A stretch of DNA of 64,000 nucleotides, taken from Lutraria lutraria. Taxonomy: Eukaryota > Mollusca > Bivalvia > Venerida > Mactridae. Positions 62,730-64,000 of this stretch are shown piece by piece. A model generated the notes under the pieces. The model saw only the letters and a program-made list of their open reading frames with translations, was not told where the DNA came from and ran no database searches. The stretch spans positions 6,350,138 through 6,414,137 of the forward strand of contig OZ026833.1 of NCBI GenBank assembly GCA_964023205.1, given 5' to 3'. A program made the translations under genes and the position numbers. Within the stretch, counting starts at the first letter, position 1. Every line of letters begins with the position of its first letter.

Positions 62730-62940
62730 GTGTTTATGTTCTCTGACTGGTGATCTCTAGCCCCTCACCACTGTTAGTTTGAACCCATCTGGGACCAGAC
62801 AAATTTTATATGTGAGGAAGTTGACCTGCTAGCTTAAGGTCGGTAGTTTTACCCAGCTGTAGGCCTGGGGTCGTCCTCTACCAATGCTCGAGAAATCCCC
62901 AGATGACCCTAGTTGCTGTTGCATCATTAAACCCCCGAGG
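62730..62940 (+). mobile_element. tRNA-derived SINE
   Basis: TTCTCTGACTGGTGATCTCT, AGCCCCTCACCACTGTTAGT and box B-like TTTGAACCCATCTGGGACC. The body has TATGTGAGGAAGTTGACCTG and CTAGCTTAAGGTCGGTAGTT. Related to 54182-54380. Confidence 0.7.
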
Positions 62941-63024
62941 AGACATCAGCCCTTTTTTTATTGTTTTGGAGAACAGGTATCAGGTCCCTTTGATAAGGAA
63001 ATATGCGATGTCTTATAATTTAGC

Positions 63025-63320
63025 CCCAGACATTGGACAAAGTCCACCAAAATGGCCATCGGTCCAGTAAATTTGAAAAGGTCAGTGGTCTGATGTTCGA
63101 GTAAATTTTTTTCAGCAATAATTTTATCATTTTTCAGAACAAAAAATGAAATATTTGAATCACTCTCGAAAAATATGACGTTAAGTCAAAATATATAAAA
63201 TTGTGTGAGTACTCATTTTCGTCCAGTAGAAGTTCATTTGGACCAGTAAAGTTTGCATTTCCACTGGACGGTATGGTATGTCCGCAGTGCTTAAAAAAGT
63301 TTTTCGTAAAGACTGCTTTG
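63025..63320. repeat. Dispersed repeat E, copy 2
   Basis: AAAGTCCACCAAAATGGCCA, TTTGAAAAGGTCAGTGGTCT, ATAATTTTATCAT, AATCACTCTCGAAAA and TTTCCACTGGAC. Parallel to 35455-35705, with about 40 extra bases in the middle. Confidence 0.7.
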
Positions 63321-64000
63321 TTAAACACCAAATTAGGGAATTTTTAAGCCTATCATACTTTCTTAATGTTGTATCTTGAATTATTTTTTTAATAATGGAA
63401 ATTTTCTCAAAGTGGGGAAAAATATGTACTTTTTTACATGGGGAACGAGGCCAAAATCCGGACCCAGAAATGGCATAAAAAGGCCTGGACATGCTGTTTC
63501 GAAGATGATAAGTAAATTAATCAATTGCTGCATGTTTAAGTTTTATTGTGGTTCAACTAGGACAAACAAATTAAGGTTTATTAAATTTTAGACCATCGCA
63601 GATAGTTTTAATGTTTGATATATATCAACGAGCACATGGGGGGTAACTTAATCAGCATGTTATATTGCTTCACATGATAATGCTCTTTAGGACACTTAAT
63701 ACTTGTGGTAAATCAATAATCATTGTACAAATGTACTGATATTTCCCCCAATAAATTGTACATGTATTCACAAATTGATTGAACATTTAAATACAACTGC
63801 ATTTTTGCTACAGTTTAGATTTGGTTCCAATTTGTTGTTATGTCGTAATAGTATAGGTAATGTATGAATTACAGTTAAACCCTGTTATCTAGACCTTCTT
63901 TAAGACTAATACTGGTAAGACCGTTTACTGTTTACTGTCGAAAGGTTTATGTACAAACCTCTTCCGTTTTTAAATTATTAACATACTTTTTTTACAAGAT
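63321..64000. other. Sequence to right edge, nothing recognised
   Basis: AT-rich non-coding sequence without gene or repeat boundary. Confidence 0.35.

Overview
The window is an AT-rich, intron-rich animal nuclear sequence. The protein families, the many short non-autonomous transposons, the tRNA-derived SINEs and the satellite-rich introns point to a mollusc, probably a bivalve; the species is an inference and was not tested. No bacterial, viral, rRNA, CRISPR or intact tRNA gene was seen.

Three protein-coding genes can be rebuilt exon by exon from splice sites and reading frame. (1) Minus strand, 38405 down to 15926: the first three coding exons of a LIMCH1/LMO7-type gene (N-terminus of a calponin-homology domain). 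It has a 17 kb first intron; its later exons were not found and probably lie left of the window. (2) Plus strand, 41026-43215: a complete three-exon gene for a 251-residue protein with a MYND zinc finger, a ubiquitin-like domain and a C-terminal UBA-like segment. It is divergent from gene 1, with 2.6 kb between the start codons. (3) Minus strand, 55784 down to 46626: a complete eight-exon, 564-residue arylsulfatase B-like enzyme that keeps all ten expected active-site residues.

The rest is dominated by repeats. The left end (311-4724) is a tandemly duplicated segment, each copy holding a large 31-bp minisatellite. Other tandem arrays are a 21-bp array (about 7817-8044), a 14-bp array (13457-14272), a compound ACA/GCA microsatellite (26870-27194), a 20-bp array inside a MITE (27850-27985), a 40-bp array in an arylsulfatase intron (49918-50992) and a degenerate array of about 17 bp (62414-62588). 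The 31-bp and 40-bp arrays stay open in all three frames of one strand, so their long ORFs are by-products of the repeats and not genes.

Dispersed elements include at least three tRNA-derived SINE families, several terminal-inverted-repeat (TIR) MITE families, three decayed LINE 3' fragments (39751, 45445, 58062) and a 2.5 kb TIR element (17541-20041). That last element has 67-bp TIRs and a perfect 5-bp target duplication, and carries a second TIR element inside it. Nested insertions are common: MITE within MITE, MITE within LINE, and SINE next to minisatellite. Five of the seven arylsulfatase introns hold such elements, and intron 7 is about four-fifths MITE sequence.
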